Shown here piece by piece: positions 1 through 7,190 of a stretch of 64,000 nucleotides of DNA. Origin of the DNA: Streptomyces graminofaciens (GTDB lineage: Bacteria > Actinomycetota > Actinomycetes > Streptomycetales > Streptomycetaceae); assembly GCF_030294945.1 (NCBI RefSeq), contig NZ_AP018448.1, positions 1,426,001 to 1,490,000 of the forward strand. The letters run 5' to 3'. The notes under the pieces were generated by a model. That model did not search any database. It saw only the letters and a program-made list of their open reading frames with translations, and was not told where the DNA came from. Made by a program: the position numbers and the translations under genes. Position 1 is the first letter of the stretch, and the number at the start of each line of letters is the position of its first letter.

Positions 1-449
1 TGCACCGGAGCAGCGATGATCAGACCGACGGCGTAGATGCCGCGCGCACCCCACTTCCACCACCGCTCCGCGCGCTCCTGCTCGGCCGCCTGCTGTGCCT
101 CACGCTCGGCGGCTTCCTTCTCCGCGTCGGCGGCCTTCTTCTCCTCCGCCTTCGATTTGGCGGTCTCGGCGGCCTTCTTAGCGACGTAGGCCTGGTGGTC
201 GACCTTGTCCTTCTCCAGGCGCATGGCGGCACGCTCGTTGGCGATGCGGTCCTTCTCGGCCTGCTCTCGGGCAAGAATCTGGGTGGCCTTCGCGTCGCCT
301 TCGGCCTGGATGCGGAGGGCTTCGGCTTTGGCGGCGGCCTCGGTTCGGATCGCCTCCGCCTCGGCGTGCGCGACCGGGTCGTACTCGAACCGGGGCTCAG
401 GCGAGGCCACGGCGCGGCCGTTGACCTTCTCGACGGATGTGGCGGTCAC
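1..449 (-). CDS. SpdB-like (DUF2637-type) transfer membrane protein, C-terminus off the window
   Basis: About 149 codons are visible from a GTG start. Residues ~25-125 form a highly charged Ala/Glu/Lys-rich coiled coil (for example AEAEAIRTEAAAKAEALR), followed by a KWGARGIYAVGLIIAAPV segment that begins the membrane part at the window edge. This order, a long charged N-terminal helix then membrane helices, is typical of SpdB2/DUF2637 proteins of Streptomyces plasmids and AICEs, which assist spread of transferred DNA along the mycelium. The protein is cut by the window edge, so the diagnostic DUF2637 helices cannot be checked. It follows a small membrane-protein gene by 34 bp. Confidence 0.6.
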   Translation of the reverse strand, partial: MTATSVEKVNGRAVASPEPRFEYDPVAHAEAEAIRTEAAAKAEALRIQAEGDAKATQILAREQAEKDRIANERAAMRLEKDKVDHQAYVAKKAAETAKSKAEEKKAADAEKEAAEREAQQAAEQERAERWWKWGARGIYAVGLIIAAPV

Positions 450-483
450 AGCGGATCAGTCCCTTCGATGCTTCGGTACGGGT

Positions 484-672
484 TCAGGCGGTGGCGGGCC
501 GGTGTCGCAGCCAGAGCGCGACGGCGCCGAGGGCGAGCACAGGGCCGGGGATCATGCCGACGACCACGGCCAAGCCGGCGGCAGCAAGACCGATCGGGGC
601 GGCCACGGCGGGCCACAAGCCGACGACGATCAGGAACGCGGCAAGAAGCGCCCAGCGGAGGATGCGGAACAT
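484..672 (-). CDS. Small two-helix membrane protein, SpdA/SpdD-like
   Basis: This 62-residue protein starts MFRILRWALLAAFLIVVG. Two hydrophobic segments (about residues 5-28 and 31-54) flank a short Gly/Pro turn, and the tail is LRHRPATA. It lies directly upstream of the SpdB-like gene in the same direction. Small hydrophobic proteins next to spdB are characteristic of Streptomyces spread loci, where they are thought to act at septal membranes. No sequence motif proves the role. The start at 672 was chosen because upstream residues in the same frame are Pro/Arg-rich and look untranslated. Confidence 0.6.
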   Translation of the reverse strand: MFRILRWALLAAFLIVVGLWPAVAAPIGLAAAGLAVVVGMIPGPVLALGAVALWLRHRPATA

Positions 673-730
673 GACGACCTCACTCGGGGTCGAATCGGAT
701 GGGGTGGGTGGTGCTGCGCCAGTTCTCCTT

Positions 731-758
731 GCCGCCCGACCTGGTGGGGTCGGGCGGC
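731..758 (-). terminator. Perfect 11-bp stem-loop between genes
   Basis: GCCGCCCGACC pairs perfectly with GGTCGGGCGGC around a 6-nt loop. It lies in the 98-bp gap between two leftward genes. There is no U-run, as is common for Streptomyces and actinophage terminators. Confidence 0.5.
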
Positions 759-770
759 GCGGACAGCCGG

Positions 771-947
771 TCAGCTGTGGTTGGCGTTGGCGTGGTCGCA
801 GCTGTCGGAGCACTTCTCGAAGCGGACCCCCAGGAGCGGCCCGGTGATCTTGTTGGCGGCCTGGACGCCCTGGTCGCCGGCGACCTTCTGACCCACGCGG
901 GCAACGGTCGAAGCGGCAGAATCGGCAGCCTTGCTGAACAGGCCCAT
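771..947 (-). CDS. Small hypothetical protein (58 aa)
   Basis: It begins MGLFSKAADSAASTVARVGQ and has a good ribosome binding site (GAAAGGAACCCTG just before ATG). The N-terminal half could form an amphipathic helix; the C-terminal end carries a Cys-Ser-Asp-Ser-Cys pair followed by His residues. I do not recognise the family. It stands in the spd-like group and is followed by a strong hairpin, so it is probably expressed with the transfer-associated genes. Confidence 0.6.
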   Translation of the reverse strand: MGLFSKAADSAASTVARVGQKVAGDQGVQAANKITGPLLGVRFEKCSDSCDHANANHS

Positions 948-1030
948 CAGGGTTCCTTTCGGGTTGGGGTTGGAGGCGCTGTTGCGGTTCCCCTCACCGC
1001 CCGTGCGAGACGGGCCGGGCGGGCAGCCGG

Positions 1031-1222
1031 TCAGCGCTTGTTGATCGAGTTCAGGTGGCGGAGACCGCGCTCCAGCTCCTCGGCCGTGAACTCCTCGTCC
1101 AGCGCCTTACCGATGGCCGCCTCCCGCTGGCCGCTCACCTTCACCTGCACGGTGATCGCGGTGGCGTAGCGGGCGATCCGCTCGTCGCTCCAGCCCGGCT
1201 TGTTGCTGGTCGCACGCGGCAT
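1031..1222 (-). CDS. Small hypothetical protein (63 aa)
   Basis: The start MPRATSNKPGWSDERIARYA at 1222 has a GGAAGGATC-type ribosome binding site. The protein is charged, apparently helical and has no membrane segment. Its C-terminal part (EEFTAEELERGLRHLNSINK) looks like a helical pair. No family recognised. It is separated from the next leftward gene by about 80 bp with only a weak 6-bp hairpin (999-1015). Confidence 0.6.
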   Translation of the reverse strand: MPRATSNKPGWSDERIARYATAITVQVKVSGQREAAIGKALDEEFTAEELERGLRHLNSINKR

Positions 1223-1314
1223 AACAAGATCCTTCCGATCGGCGAATAGGGGATGGTGCAGTGCCCTGGTCTGCTGTCGAGGCGTAGGCCCTGGTTCGGC
1301 CTGGCGGGGCTGGG

Positions 1315-1350
1315 CCGTGGCGGCGGCCGGGGGATGTACCGCCGCCACGG
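1315..1350 (-). terminator. Perfect 12-bp stem-loop between genes
   Basis: CCGTGGCGGCGG pairs with CCGCCGCCACGG around a 12-nt loop, between the 76-aa and 63-aa genes. It is terminator-like without a U-tract. Confidence 0.5.
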
Positions 1351-1365
1351 CGTCTCGGGGCCGGA

Positions 1366-1596
1366 TCAGGCTGCGGCCGGGTAGTCGAAGCCGTTCAGCT
1401 CGTCGGCCAGCTCGGGGTCGGCGACCTGGCGGATCTGCCGCATGCGGGCCAGGTCGCCGTCGGCGCGGGCCTTGGCGTACTCGCCGAACAGGTCGCTGAT
1501 GCTGAGGACGGTGGCCTCGGCCACGGTCGTGTTGGCGCGGGCCTTCCGGCCCAGCTCGGTGGCGCCCAGGTCAGCGGAGATCAGGTACGGGGACAT
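1366..1596 (-). CDS. Small hypothetical protein (76 aa)
   Basis: The protein starts MSPYLISADLGATELGRKAR and is acidic, helical and soluble, with no cysteines. A GAGAGGGCT motif precedes the ATG. The middle (residues ~28-60) reads as two helices ending in DPELADELNGFDYPAAA. I do not recognise the family. Position between two strong hairpins suggests a separately tuned small gene. Confidence 0.6.
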   Translation of the reverse strand: MSPYLISADLGATELGRKARANTTVAEATVLSISDLFGEYAKARADGDLARMRQIRQVADPELADELNGFDYPAAA

Positions 1597-1637
1597 GGCT
1601 GGTGAGCCCTCTCGGGTTGGTTCGGGTGGGGTGGGGA

Positions 1638-1687
1638 GCCGCAGGCGGCGGGGCCGCGGGGGATGTGGTCATCCCGCCGCCTGCGGC
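1638..1687 (-). terminator. Perfect 15-bp stem-loop between genes
   Basis: GCCGCAGGCGGCGGG pairs perfectly with CCCGCCGCCTGCGGC around a 20-nt loop. It lies directly after the 41-aa gene in the leftward direction and is one of the longest perfect stems in the element. Confidence 0.55.
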
Positions 1688-1698
1688 GATAAGGGGGG

Positions 1699-1824
1699 TT
1701 AGTGCTGCTGCTGTGCGGCGAGGCGGGCGGCCTCGGCGGCGGCGCGCTCGGCGGCTGCCGCTGCAGCCATGGCTTCCACGATCCGCTGCTGGGCGAGGGC
1801 GTCAGCGGCCTGCTGCTCCGTCAC
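1699..1824 (-). CDS. Ala/Gln-rich 41-aa protein
   Basis: A GTG start overlaps the stop of the upstream 100-aa gene in a GTGA arrangement. The product (VTEQQAADALAQQRIVEAMA, then Ala/Glu/Arg repeats and a QQQH tail) would be a single amphipathic helix. The overlap is the main reason to accept it. It may stabilise or pair with the upstream protein, but that is a guess. Confidence 0.5.
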   Translation of the reverse strand: MTEQQAADALAQQRIVEAMAAAAAAERAAAEAARLAAQQQH

Positions 1825-2123
1825 GACTCGCCACCCCCCGTCAGCAATTCGACGAGCTCGGCAAGGATCGTCTCGAGCCGGCCCAGAGCCCGGGCGACGC
1901 TGCCGCGCTGGGACATATCCAGCCGCTTCGCCGACTCCAGCACGCGCCGGGCCCGCACAACGGCCGCAGACTCGGCGCCAGCCCCCTCGAGCAGAACCTC
2001 GACGTCGTACTCCAGCCGGCCAACCAGGCGGGCAACCGCCCGACCATCCTCCGCATCCACAGAGGCAGCCAGAGCCAGCGACTCACGAGCCTGATCGACA
2101 CGGTGCAGGTTCCGGGCCATCAC
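1821..2123 (-). CDS. Small helical hypothetical protein (100 aa)
   Basis: It starts MMARNLHRVDQARESLALAA and its start overlaps the upstream stop (ATGA). The sequence is almost entirely helical, with two long amphipathic segments (residues ~8-60 and 66-95), suggesting a helical bundle or small coiled coil. There are no cysteines or catalytic motifs. It is part of a four-gene coupled group (2883 to 1699) and is of unknown function. Confidence 0.65.
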   Translation of the reverse strand: MMARNLHRVDQARESLALAASVDAEDGRAVARLVGRLEYDVEVLLEGAGAESAAVVRARRVLESAKRLDMSQRGSVARALGRLETILAELVELLTGGGES

Positions 2124-2431
2124 GCTGCCACCTCGATCAGGTGCAGCAGGCCGGCCTCGATGACCTCACGGCGGCACGCCGCCAGCTCATCCTGCAGACA
2201 CAGCAGCCGGTCGAAGTCGGCAGCCGACACGGCGGTGGCGGACTTCCGGCGGCAGCAGGCCGCGACCCGGTCGTACCGGTCCAGCAGATCCGCATCCCGC
2301 AGGCTGACGGCCGTACACACCGTGCCGTTGACCACCGTCGACTCGCCGCGGCGCAGACCCGCCAGACGAGCCTCAAGGCCGTGGATCGCGGCGACCGCGG
2401 CGGCGGGAAGCGGGGCGGTGGTGGCACTCAT
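2120..2431 (-). CDS. Small hypothetical protein (103 aa)
   Basis: The start MSATTAPLPAAAVAAIHGLE at 2431 overlaps the DUF6907-like stop by ATGA. The middle holds RYDRVAACCRR, the rest is helical with repeated Leu heptads. No family is recognised. Both ends overlap neighbours by 4 bases, which strongly supports translation and coupling with the DUF6907-like and 100-aa proteins. Confidence 0.65.
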   Translation of the reverse strand: MSATTAPLPAAAVAAIHGLEARLAGLRRGESTVVNGTVCTAVSLRDADLLDRYDRVAACCRRKSATAVSAADFDRLLCLQDELAACRREVIEAGLLHLIEVAA

Positions 2432-2883
2432 GCCGCCACCTCCGTCGCGGCCTCTCGGCAGGCGGCGGCCATGGCGCGGAGCCGCGCGATGGACTTCTCG
2501 GCCTTGTCGCACATCGCCTCGACGTGCTCCGGGTCCATGTAGTAGCCCATGGCCGTGTTGCCGTCCTCGGCGAAGATGAACGGGCGCCGCTTGCTCTCGT
2601 CCGCGCTGTACGGGTCGAGGCCGAGCCGGAAGTAGGCCAGCAGCTCGGTGCCGTCGCGGTGCGGCAGTTCCAGGTCGATGTAGTCACCGGAATGCCAGAC
2701 GTCCTCGATGGCGACCTGGCGGTCCCTGTCGTGCTTGATGTGACACCACGTCGTGGGGCACGGGCCCCACACGTACTGCGCGTTGTCCGGGCGGCCGATC
2801 AGCATCGGCACCAGACTGAAGCCCGGAGCGAGGGCGGGGTGATCGGTGCGCATGGACGCACCGGTAAGCTGCGGTGTAGCCAT
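2428..2883 (-). CDS. DUF6907-like protein (151 aa)
   Basis: The start MATPQLTGASMRTDHPA at 2883 is preceded by GAAGGGACCCCTG. A core of the form CPTTWCHIKHD at ~residues 45-55, followed by a beta-rich stretch and a C-terminal helical pair (DPEHVEAMCDKAEKSIARL), matches my recollection of DUF6907, a family of small proteins common in Streptomyces mobile elements. The function is unknown; the Trp-Cys-x-x-x-His group could bind metal. It is the first gene of a coupled leftward group and lies divergent from the RHH-like gene at 3082. Confidence 0.65.
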   Translation of the reverse strand: MATPQLTGASMRTDHPALAPGFSLVPMLIGRPDNAQYVWGPCPTTWCHIKHDRDRQVAIEDVWHSGDYIDLELPHRDGTELLAYFRLGLDPYSADESKRRPFIFAEDGNTAMGYYMDPEHVEAMCDKAEKSIARLRAMAAACREAATEVAA

Positions 2884-3081
2884 CAGGGGTCCCTTCAGAG
2901 AACCTGATTGGTCAGGCCCTGGCCAGGGAGTGGAGTCCCTGAGCTGGGGCCGAATTCGTTTGTGTGTGCCGGTGGAGCGGCACAGATGTCCCCTTCGGGC
3001 CGGTGGAGCGGCTCCGAGTGGCACTCCACTAACGTAGCGCCTTCCCTAGACCGTGGCAATCCACTGTGGGAAGATTCCTCC

Positions 3082-3291
3082 ATGCCAGCCGGAGTCCACC
3101 TCAATCGAGCCCGCACCTTCCGCCCTGACCCCGACGTGTACGAGCGGGCCCAGGCGGCGGTCAAAGCCGTGGACTCGACCATGAACGAGCACATCAAGGC
3201 CTTTTTGCTCTGGCTGGTGCACGACACGGACGAGCTACCGGAGCGCCCGCCCAAGCCGGAAAAGAAGCGACCGCATTCCGACCGCTCTTGA
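3082..3291 (+). CDS. Small ribbon-helix-helix-like protein (69 aa)
   Basis: It starts MPAGVHLNRARTFRPDPDVY. A short strand region is followed by two helices (YERAQAAVKAVDS, TMNEHIKAFLLWLVHD), the layout of Arc/CopG-type ribbon-helix-helix DNA-binding proteins, then a basic tail (KPEKKRPHSDRS). It is the first gene of a short rightward group that includes two NUDIX genes, and is divergent from the 2883 gene. It could be a local repressor or a TA antitoxin, but no toxin partner is evident. Confidence 0.55.
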   Translation: MPAGVHLNRARTFRPDPDVYERAQAAVKAVDSTMNEHIKAFLLWLVHDTDELPERPPKPEKKRPHSDRS

Positions 3292-3351
3292 GGTTGCCAA
3301 TTCATACTCCGAGTCAATCCGCGCCGTGACCGGGTCGCCATGACCAGCTGA

Positions 3352-3386
3352 TGCAGTGTCGATGCAGCAGGAGTGCAGCCGTAATG
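3352..3386 (+). repeat. Four short direct repeats (NNATGCAG-type) upstream of the HTH-NUDIX gene
   Basis: TGATGCAG, CGATGCAG, GAGTGCAG and TAATGCAG occur within 35 bp just before the gene start. They are short and imperfect. They could be operator half-sites for the HTH-NUDIX protein, but may be chance. Confidence 0.3.
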
Positions 3387-3421
3387 CAGTACGCCCAAGA
3401 CGATCAGGCAGGGGCGCCAGT

Positions 3422-4057
3422 GTGGACATCGTGACGTGGACGGGCCGGGAAGCTTGCGCCCTGCAGCAGGCCCTCCGCATGACGAATGACGACTTCGCCG
3501 ACCACCTCGGCGTCGCCGTCCGCACGGTGGCCAACTGGCATTCCTCACCGGAGATCGTGCCGCGTACCGAGATTCAATCCGCCCTGGACACCGCATACGA
3601 AAGGTCGACCGCATCGGTGCAACGACGCTTCAGTCTCCAGACTCGCCCCCGGCCGGCAGCGGTCGAGGCGCAGGCCCTGCGTGTGGCCATCGCCATCGTC
3701 CTCAGAGGGGATGACGTCCTCCTCGTATGCAGGCGTGGGGATGGTGAACTGCGCTGGCAGTTCCCGGCCGGCATGGTCAAGCCCGGCGCGGACCCGGCCA
3801 CGGTCGCAGCCCAGGAAACGCACGGCGAAACGGGTGTGCACTGCGCAGTCCGCGAGCGATTGGGTGAGCGCGTCCACCCGGTGACCGGGGTCGTGGCGTC
3901 GTACTACCTCGCCGACCATCTCGCCGGAGAGGCCTCCAACAGGGACCCGCTGGAGAATGTCGACGTCACGTGGGTTCCGCGCTCGACCCTGACCCGTTTC
4001 ATTCCCGCAGATCAGATCTTCCCGCCCGTCCTGAGCGCCTTGGAGGTTGCCGCATGA
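3422..4057 (+). CDS. HTH plus degenerate NUDIX-domain protein (211 aa)
   Basis: Residues ~5-55 hold an XRE-like helix-turn-helix (ALRMTNDDFADHLGVAVRTV, then NWHSS). A NUDIX fold follows from residue ~82 (ALRVAIAIVLRGDDVLLVC). The NUDIX box is degenerate: the consensus G-x5-E-x7-REUxEExGU reads here as G-x5-A-x7-QETHGETGV, losing two metal-binding acids and the Arg. It may therefore sense a nucleotide rather than hydrolyse it. Its stop overlaps the next gene by ATGA. A GTG at 3422 or 3431 is the probable start; an ATG at 3356 is possible. NUDIX genes are common AICE cargo. Confidence 0.7.
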   Translation: MDIVTWTGREACALQQALRMTNDDFADHLGVAVRTVANWHSSPEIVPRTEIQSALDTAYERSTASVQRRFSLQTRPRPAAVEAQALRVAIAIVLRGDDVLLVCRRGDGELRWQFPAGMVKPGADPATVAAQETHGETGVHCAVRERLGERVHPVTGVVASYYLADHLAGEASNRDPLENVDVTWVPRSTLTRFIPADQIFPPVLSALEVAA

Positions 4058-4467
4058 CGACCGAGACCACTACCCAGAAGCCCGGCATCTCCGCCGCGAT
4101 CATCGTCAGCGAGGGCCGCGTCCTCATGGTCCGCCGGGCCGTGAAGGAGGGCGAGCTGATGTGGCAGTTCCCCGCTGGCGGCATCGAGCCGGGTGAGGCC
4201 CCAGAGGAGGCGGCTGTCCGGGAGACGCTGGAGGAGACCGGCCTGACGGTAAAGGCGGTCAAGCTGATCGGCGAGCGAGTCCACCCGAAGACCGGTCGCG
4301 CCATGTCGTACACCGCGTGCGAGGTCGTCGAGGGCGAGGCTCACGTCGCGGATGACGAGGAGCTCGACGCGATCTCCTGGGTCGCACACGGCGAAATCTC
4401 CGAGTACGTGCCCTACGGGCTGTTCGAGCCCGTGCAGGAGTACCTGGACGAAGCATTGGCGCACTGA
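4054..4467 (+). CDS. NUDIX hydrolase (137 aa)
   Basis: This is a compact NUDIX protein with an intact box: GGIEPGEAPEEAAVRETLEE followed by TGL fits G-x5-E-x7-REUxEExGU exactly. It would hydrolyse a nucleoside diphosphate linked to another group; the substrate cannot be read from sequence. The WQFPAGG segment before the box and GERVHPKTGR after it are shared with the upstream degenerate paralogue, so the pair arose by duplication. The start overlaps the upstream stop. A strong terminator follows 10 bp after the stop. Confidence 0.9.
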   Translation: MTTETTTQKPGISAAIIVSEGRVLMVRRAVKEGELMWQFPAGGIEPGEAPEEAAVRETLEETGLTVKAVKLIGERVHPKTGRAMSYTACEVVEGEAHVADDEELDAISWVAHGEISEYVPYGLFEPVQEYLDEALAH

Positions 4468-4477
4468 AGAACGCAAC

Positions 4478-4508
4478 TAAGCCCCCCACCGTGGAGGTGG
4501 GGGGCTTA
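4478..4508. terminator. Bidirectional intrinsic terminator
   Basis: A perfect 13-bp stem (TAAGCCCCCCACC with GGTGGGGGGCTTA) has a 5-nt loop and A/T-bearing ends on both sides. It separates the converging NUDIX (+) and GIY-YIG (-) genes. Confidence 0.85.
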
Positions 4509-4516
4509 GTCGTGTC

Positions 4517-5626
4517 CTATGCAGCGATGTTGAGGGCGAGTTGTACCGGCTCGCCAACTGGCGCTGGTGCCCCTGCCGTCCATCCGTCGACCAAGTCGAG
4601 GACCAATGGGAGGACGTGTGCGGGAAAGTACTCGCGGCCACGCACGGGAGCCTCACGAGCATCCCGTAACGCGGCGAGGACAGCCCGTTCCAGCCGCGGC
4701 GCCAGGTCACCGGGCAGGCCCTCTACGAGGCGAACGACGTCGCCGAAACCGTCACGGGCGTGCATGCCGAGCCGAGGGCGCGGATCTCCCGATGTGATAC
4801 CGAACTTGATGGTGTCATTGATCTCGTCAACAACGACATAGAACACGTCCCACGCCTTGCCAGCGCACATGCGGCAGATGCCACACCCTTGCTGTACAGC
4901 GCCCGGGGTAGGCGAGCACTCATGGCCCTTCGGGCAGCGGACCCGATGGGGTTTATTGTTGCCCCGCCATGTCGGCTCAAGGACTTCGCCGCCGAGTTCT
5001 TCAACGCGCGCTCGGAACGCCTCCTCGGCGGCTTTTGGGTCGTTGCCCGCACACGTGCGGCACATGCCAATACCCTTACGCAGGTGTCCTGGACGAGGTC
5101 GGCATTCGTGCCCCTTGGAACACAGGCAGGCGTGGGGTTCGCCATTGCCCTTCCAGGCTTCCTCTACAACGATCCCGCCTAGCTGCTCAACGAGGGATCG
5201 AAAGTTCTCCCACGCCATCTGCGGACTCTGACCGGTGCAAGTGCTGCAGATGCCTCGACCCTGATGGAGCCCGATGGGCCAGATCCTGCCGAGATGCCCG
5301 ACGGAGCACCTGACGGCATACATCTGACGGCTCCCTCGCCATTCCGTATCGAGAACCTCCCCACCCAGTTCCGCTACCCGTTCATGGAACTTCTCCCAGG
5401 CTGCGGTGGATATGGAGAGAGGGCACTCAAGACACAACCGGCGACGGTGTCGAAGCGTGTGCGGGATAGCGTGGCCGCTGTGTCCTGCGGAGCACGTCAC
5501 TTGGTGCTTGACGGTCGCTCCTCGCCAGGTCGGCTCGATGACTTCGCCGCCCATCCGGGCGACCCGTTCCCGGAATTTACCCCATGCCGCCTGAGCCTTC
5601 GGCGAGAGCTTCTGTACAGTTGTCAC
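4517..5626 (-). CDS. GIY-YIG-like nuclease with four tandem zinc modules (369 aa)
   Basis: Residues ~13-254 contain four repeats of about 62 residues. Each reads W/F-x2-F-x7-LGG-x-V-x3-x-W-x-G, then C-x3-H and, 15 residues on, C-x2-C (ligands C45/H49/C65/C68, C107/H111/C127/C130, C169/H173/C189/C192, C231/H235/C251/C254). The C-terminus (~259-345) resembles a GIY-YIG/T5orf172 nuclease: WDVFYVVVDE, then IKFGITSGDPRPRL with the conserved Arg, then a Glu in LERAVLAAL. The plausible role is a homing-type or defence nuclease with a multi-finger DNA-recognition arm. A hairpin before its start isolates it from upstream transcription. Confidence 0.7.
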   Translation of the reverse strand: MTTVQKLSPKAQAAWGKFRERVARMGGEVIEPTWRGATVKHQVTCSAGHSGHAIPHTLRHRRRLCLECPLSISTAAWEKFHERVAELGGEVLDTEWRGSRQMYAVRCSVGHLGRIWPIGLHQGRGICSTCTGQSPQMAWENFRSLVEQLGGIVVEEAWKGNGEPHACLCSKGHECRPRPGHLRKGIGMCRTCAGNDPKAAEEAFRARVEELGGEVLEPTWRGNNKPHRVRCPKGHECSPTPGAVQQGCGICRMCAGKAWDVFYVVVDEINDTIKFGITSGDPRPRLGMHARDGFGDVVRLVEGLPGDLAPRLERAVLAALRDAREAPVRGREYFPAHVLPLVLDLVDGWTAGAPAPVGEPVQLALNIAA

Positions 5627-5654
5627 GCGGGGACTCCTTCATAGTCTCCGAAGT

Positions 5655-5687
5655 GGCCCCGGCCGGTGCACCACCACCGCCGGGGCC
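5655..5687 (-). terminator. 9-bp stem-loop upstream of the GIY-YIG-like gene
   Basis: GGCCCCGGC pairs with GCCGGGGCC. It lies after the 217-aa gene (leftward reading) and before the nuclease gene, and would insulate the nuclease gene from the early transcript. Confidence 0.55.
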
Positions 5688-5731
5688 GCGCCGTGTTTGA
5701 TACCACCAATATAGCGGCGGTGACTGACAAT

Positions 5732-6385
5732 TCAGGCCGCATTCCTCGCCACGGCGTCGGCATTCAACTCCGCATCAGTCCAGGAGCTTCCGCATCCGCT
5801 GCACCGCGTGTACATGTCGTGGTCTGTGCGGCTGAGCGCCATCAACTGACAGCGTGGACACGGCCTCGATATCGCGCGGGTGCGGATTTCAATTCGAGCA
5901 ATCCCGCGAATCTGCCACATGAGGTCGTTCAACTCGCTGACCAGTTCCGCGCCCCACGGCTTCGTCGCCGCAAAACCCAATTGGTTGGAGAGCCAGGAGG
6001 CCAAGTCCTCGACGCGGTACCGGATGGGCCCGTTGATCCGACGCTCTTCGCATACGAGCCGCACCCACGAGCCGAGGACTCCCGCGATGGGCTGCTGTCC
6101 GATCTGGTCGCCGTGCAGGTCGCGAACGGTGCCGCTGGCGGCCGGGCCGATCAGGTTGATGGTGTCCAACCGGCACGGCAACGGCGCTTCCCGCGTCCCG
6201 GCGCGTCCGGTGTCGCCGCTGCGTTCCCGCTGGAGGCTGCCGTGGAGGACGGTGAGGGCGGCCGGGATGCTGCGGAGGATGTCGCGGGCCCGGTGAATGC
6301 ACGGGTCACACAACTGGTGGGCGGCCGTGGTCTCGTGATCACGCAACGAACGGCTGCAGTGCGGGGCGGTGCAGGTGGCGGTCAT
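5732..6385 (-). CDS. Zinc-binding phage-type hypothetical protein (217 aa)
   Basis: The start MTATCTAPHCSRSLRDHETT has an AAGGAG ribosome binding site. There is an N-terminal C-x4-C ... C-x2-C cluster (residues 5-33), a helical middle, and a C-terminal zinc ribbon (PCPRCQ, then TRCSGCGSSW). A similar layout is common in actinophage early proteins annotated only as hypothetical or zinc-finger DNA-binding. Single-strand or site-specific DNA binding is plausible. The long N-terminal open frame upstream of Met 6385 is Arg/Pro-rich and was discarded. Confidence 0.7.
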   Translation of the reverse strand: MTATCTAPHCSRSLRDHETTAAHQLCDPCIHRARDILRSIPAALTVLHGSLQRERSGDTGRAGTREAPLPCRLDTINLIGPAASGTVRDLHGDQIGQQPIAGVLGSWVRLVCEERRINGPIRYRVEDLASWLSNQLGFAATKPWGAELVSELNDLMWQIRGIARIEIRTRAISRPCPRCQLMALSRTDHDMYTRCSGCGSSWTDAELNADAVARNAA

Positions 6386-6414
6386 GCGGGGCTCCTTGCT
6401 GCGGTGCAGTTGGG

Positions 6415-6882
6415 TCAGCGGTTGGGGCGCCAGTTGGGTCCGCGGAGCGCGGCGGGGACTCTGCTGGTGTCGGGTGCGGGCCCGTGTGGTTTGTGGGCGG
6501 GCGGGTCGGGTGCGGGCCGATCGAGGCCAGCGCGCTGCTGTTCGGTGAGTCCGTAGCCCTCGGCGAGTGCGAGGAGGGTGGGGCAGTCGTTGGTGTGTTC
6601 GGTGACCCAGTCGCCGCAGTCGCCGGCGCCGAGGCCACAGCCAACGCAGGCGTAGGGCTCCCACTGGCTGCCGAAGGGCTGGTGCTCGGCGAGGATCTTC
6701 CGGTCGGCGGTGCAGCGGCGTAGGACGTTGGCCGGGTCGCTGAGGGCGATGTGGCGCTCGGCAATCCGGGAGTTGATTTCTCCGCTGGCCAGGAGTGCGG
6801 CTATGTCCTCGCGTGCTTGGCGGGCTACTCGCTCAGCGTTGGCAATCTGCTGGGTGATCCAGGTGTGGAGGTCGGGCATCAT
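6415..6882 (-). CDS. DUF6221-family protein (155 aa)
   Basis: Residues ~38-62 (AERHIALSDPANVLRRCTAD) and the following KILAEHQ, then a Cys-containing stretch and CPTLLALAEGYG, reproduce the HIArHDPArVLRE...CPtLRLLA pattern of DUF6221. This family is common in Streptomyces prophages and integrative elements, with no known function. The ATGATG start overlaps the upstream stop. The family name is from memory of its conserved motif. Confidence 0.75.
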   Translation of the reverse strand: MMPDLHTWITQQIANAERVARQAREDIAALLASGEINSRIAERHIALSDPANVLRRCTADRKILAEHQPFGSQWEPYACVGCGLGAGDCGDWVTEHTNDCPTLLALAEGYGLTEQQRAGLDRPAPDPPAHKPHGPAPDTSRVPAALRGPNWRPNR

Positions 6883-7190
6883 TCGCCGGTTTTCTGGAGG
6901 GGCCAGCGGCGGTCGTCTGCGGCTGCTTCGCGGACGGTGGGCCCGTCGTTGTGGGCGGCCGGCTGCTCGGCGAGGGCGGCGTCGAGCTGGTCCAGGCACC
7001 AGATGGCGTCGACATAGGCGGGGGCGTGGGCGATGCGGTCACGTGCTGCACGGACGCGGTCGATCGCGGCTTCGGCTTGTTCGAGCCGGTCGACGCCTGC
7101 CCGCAGCCGGGCTTGTTCGTCCGGTGTGAGACCCGCCTCTGCCCGGTCGGTGAGGTTGCGGAGCTGGGCGATGGTCGGCGGCTGGGTCAC
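6879..7190 (-). CDS. Helical hypothetical protein (103 aa)
   Basis: A GTG start (VTQPPTIAQLRNLTDRAE) has a GGGAGGTACCT ribosome binding site. The protein is helical with a coiled-coil-like centre (LRAGVDRLEQAEAAIDRVRA), then AIWCLDQLDAAL. It is overlapped on both sides by neighbours (GTGA, ATGATG), so it is certainly part of the translated early cassette. Family not recognised. Confidence 0.65.
   Translation of the reverse strand: MTQPPTIAQLRNLTDRAEAGLTPDEQARLRAGVDRLEQAEAAIDRVRAARDRIAHAPAYVDAIWCLDQLDAALAEQPAAHNDGPTVREAAADDRRWPLQKTGE

Noticed and set aside
4047..4100. A frameshift joining the two NUDIX genes into one protein
   Set aside because: The ATGA overlap, separate NUDIX folds and full length of each protein indicate two genes.
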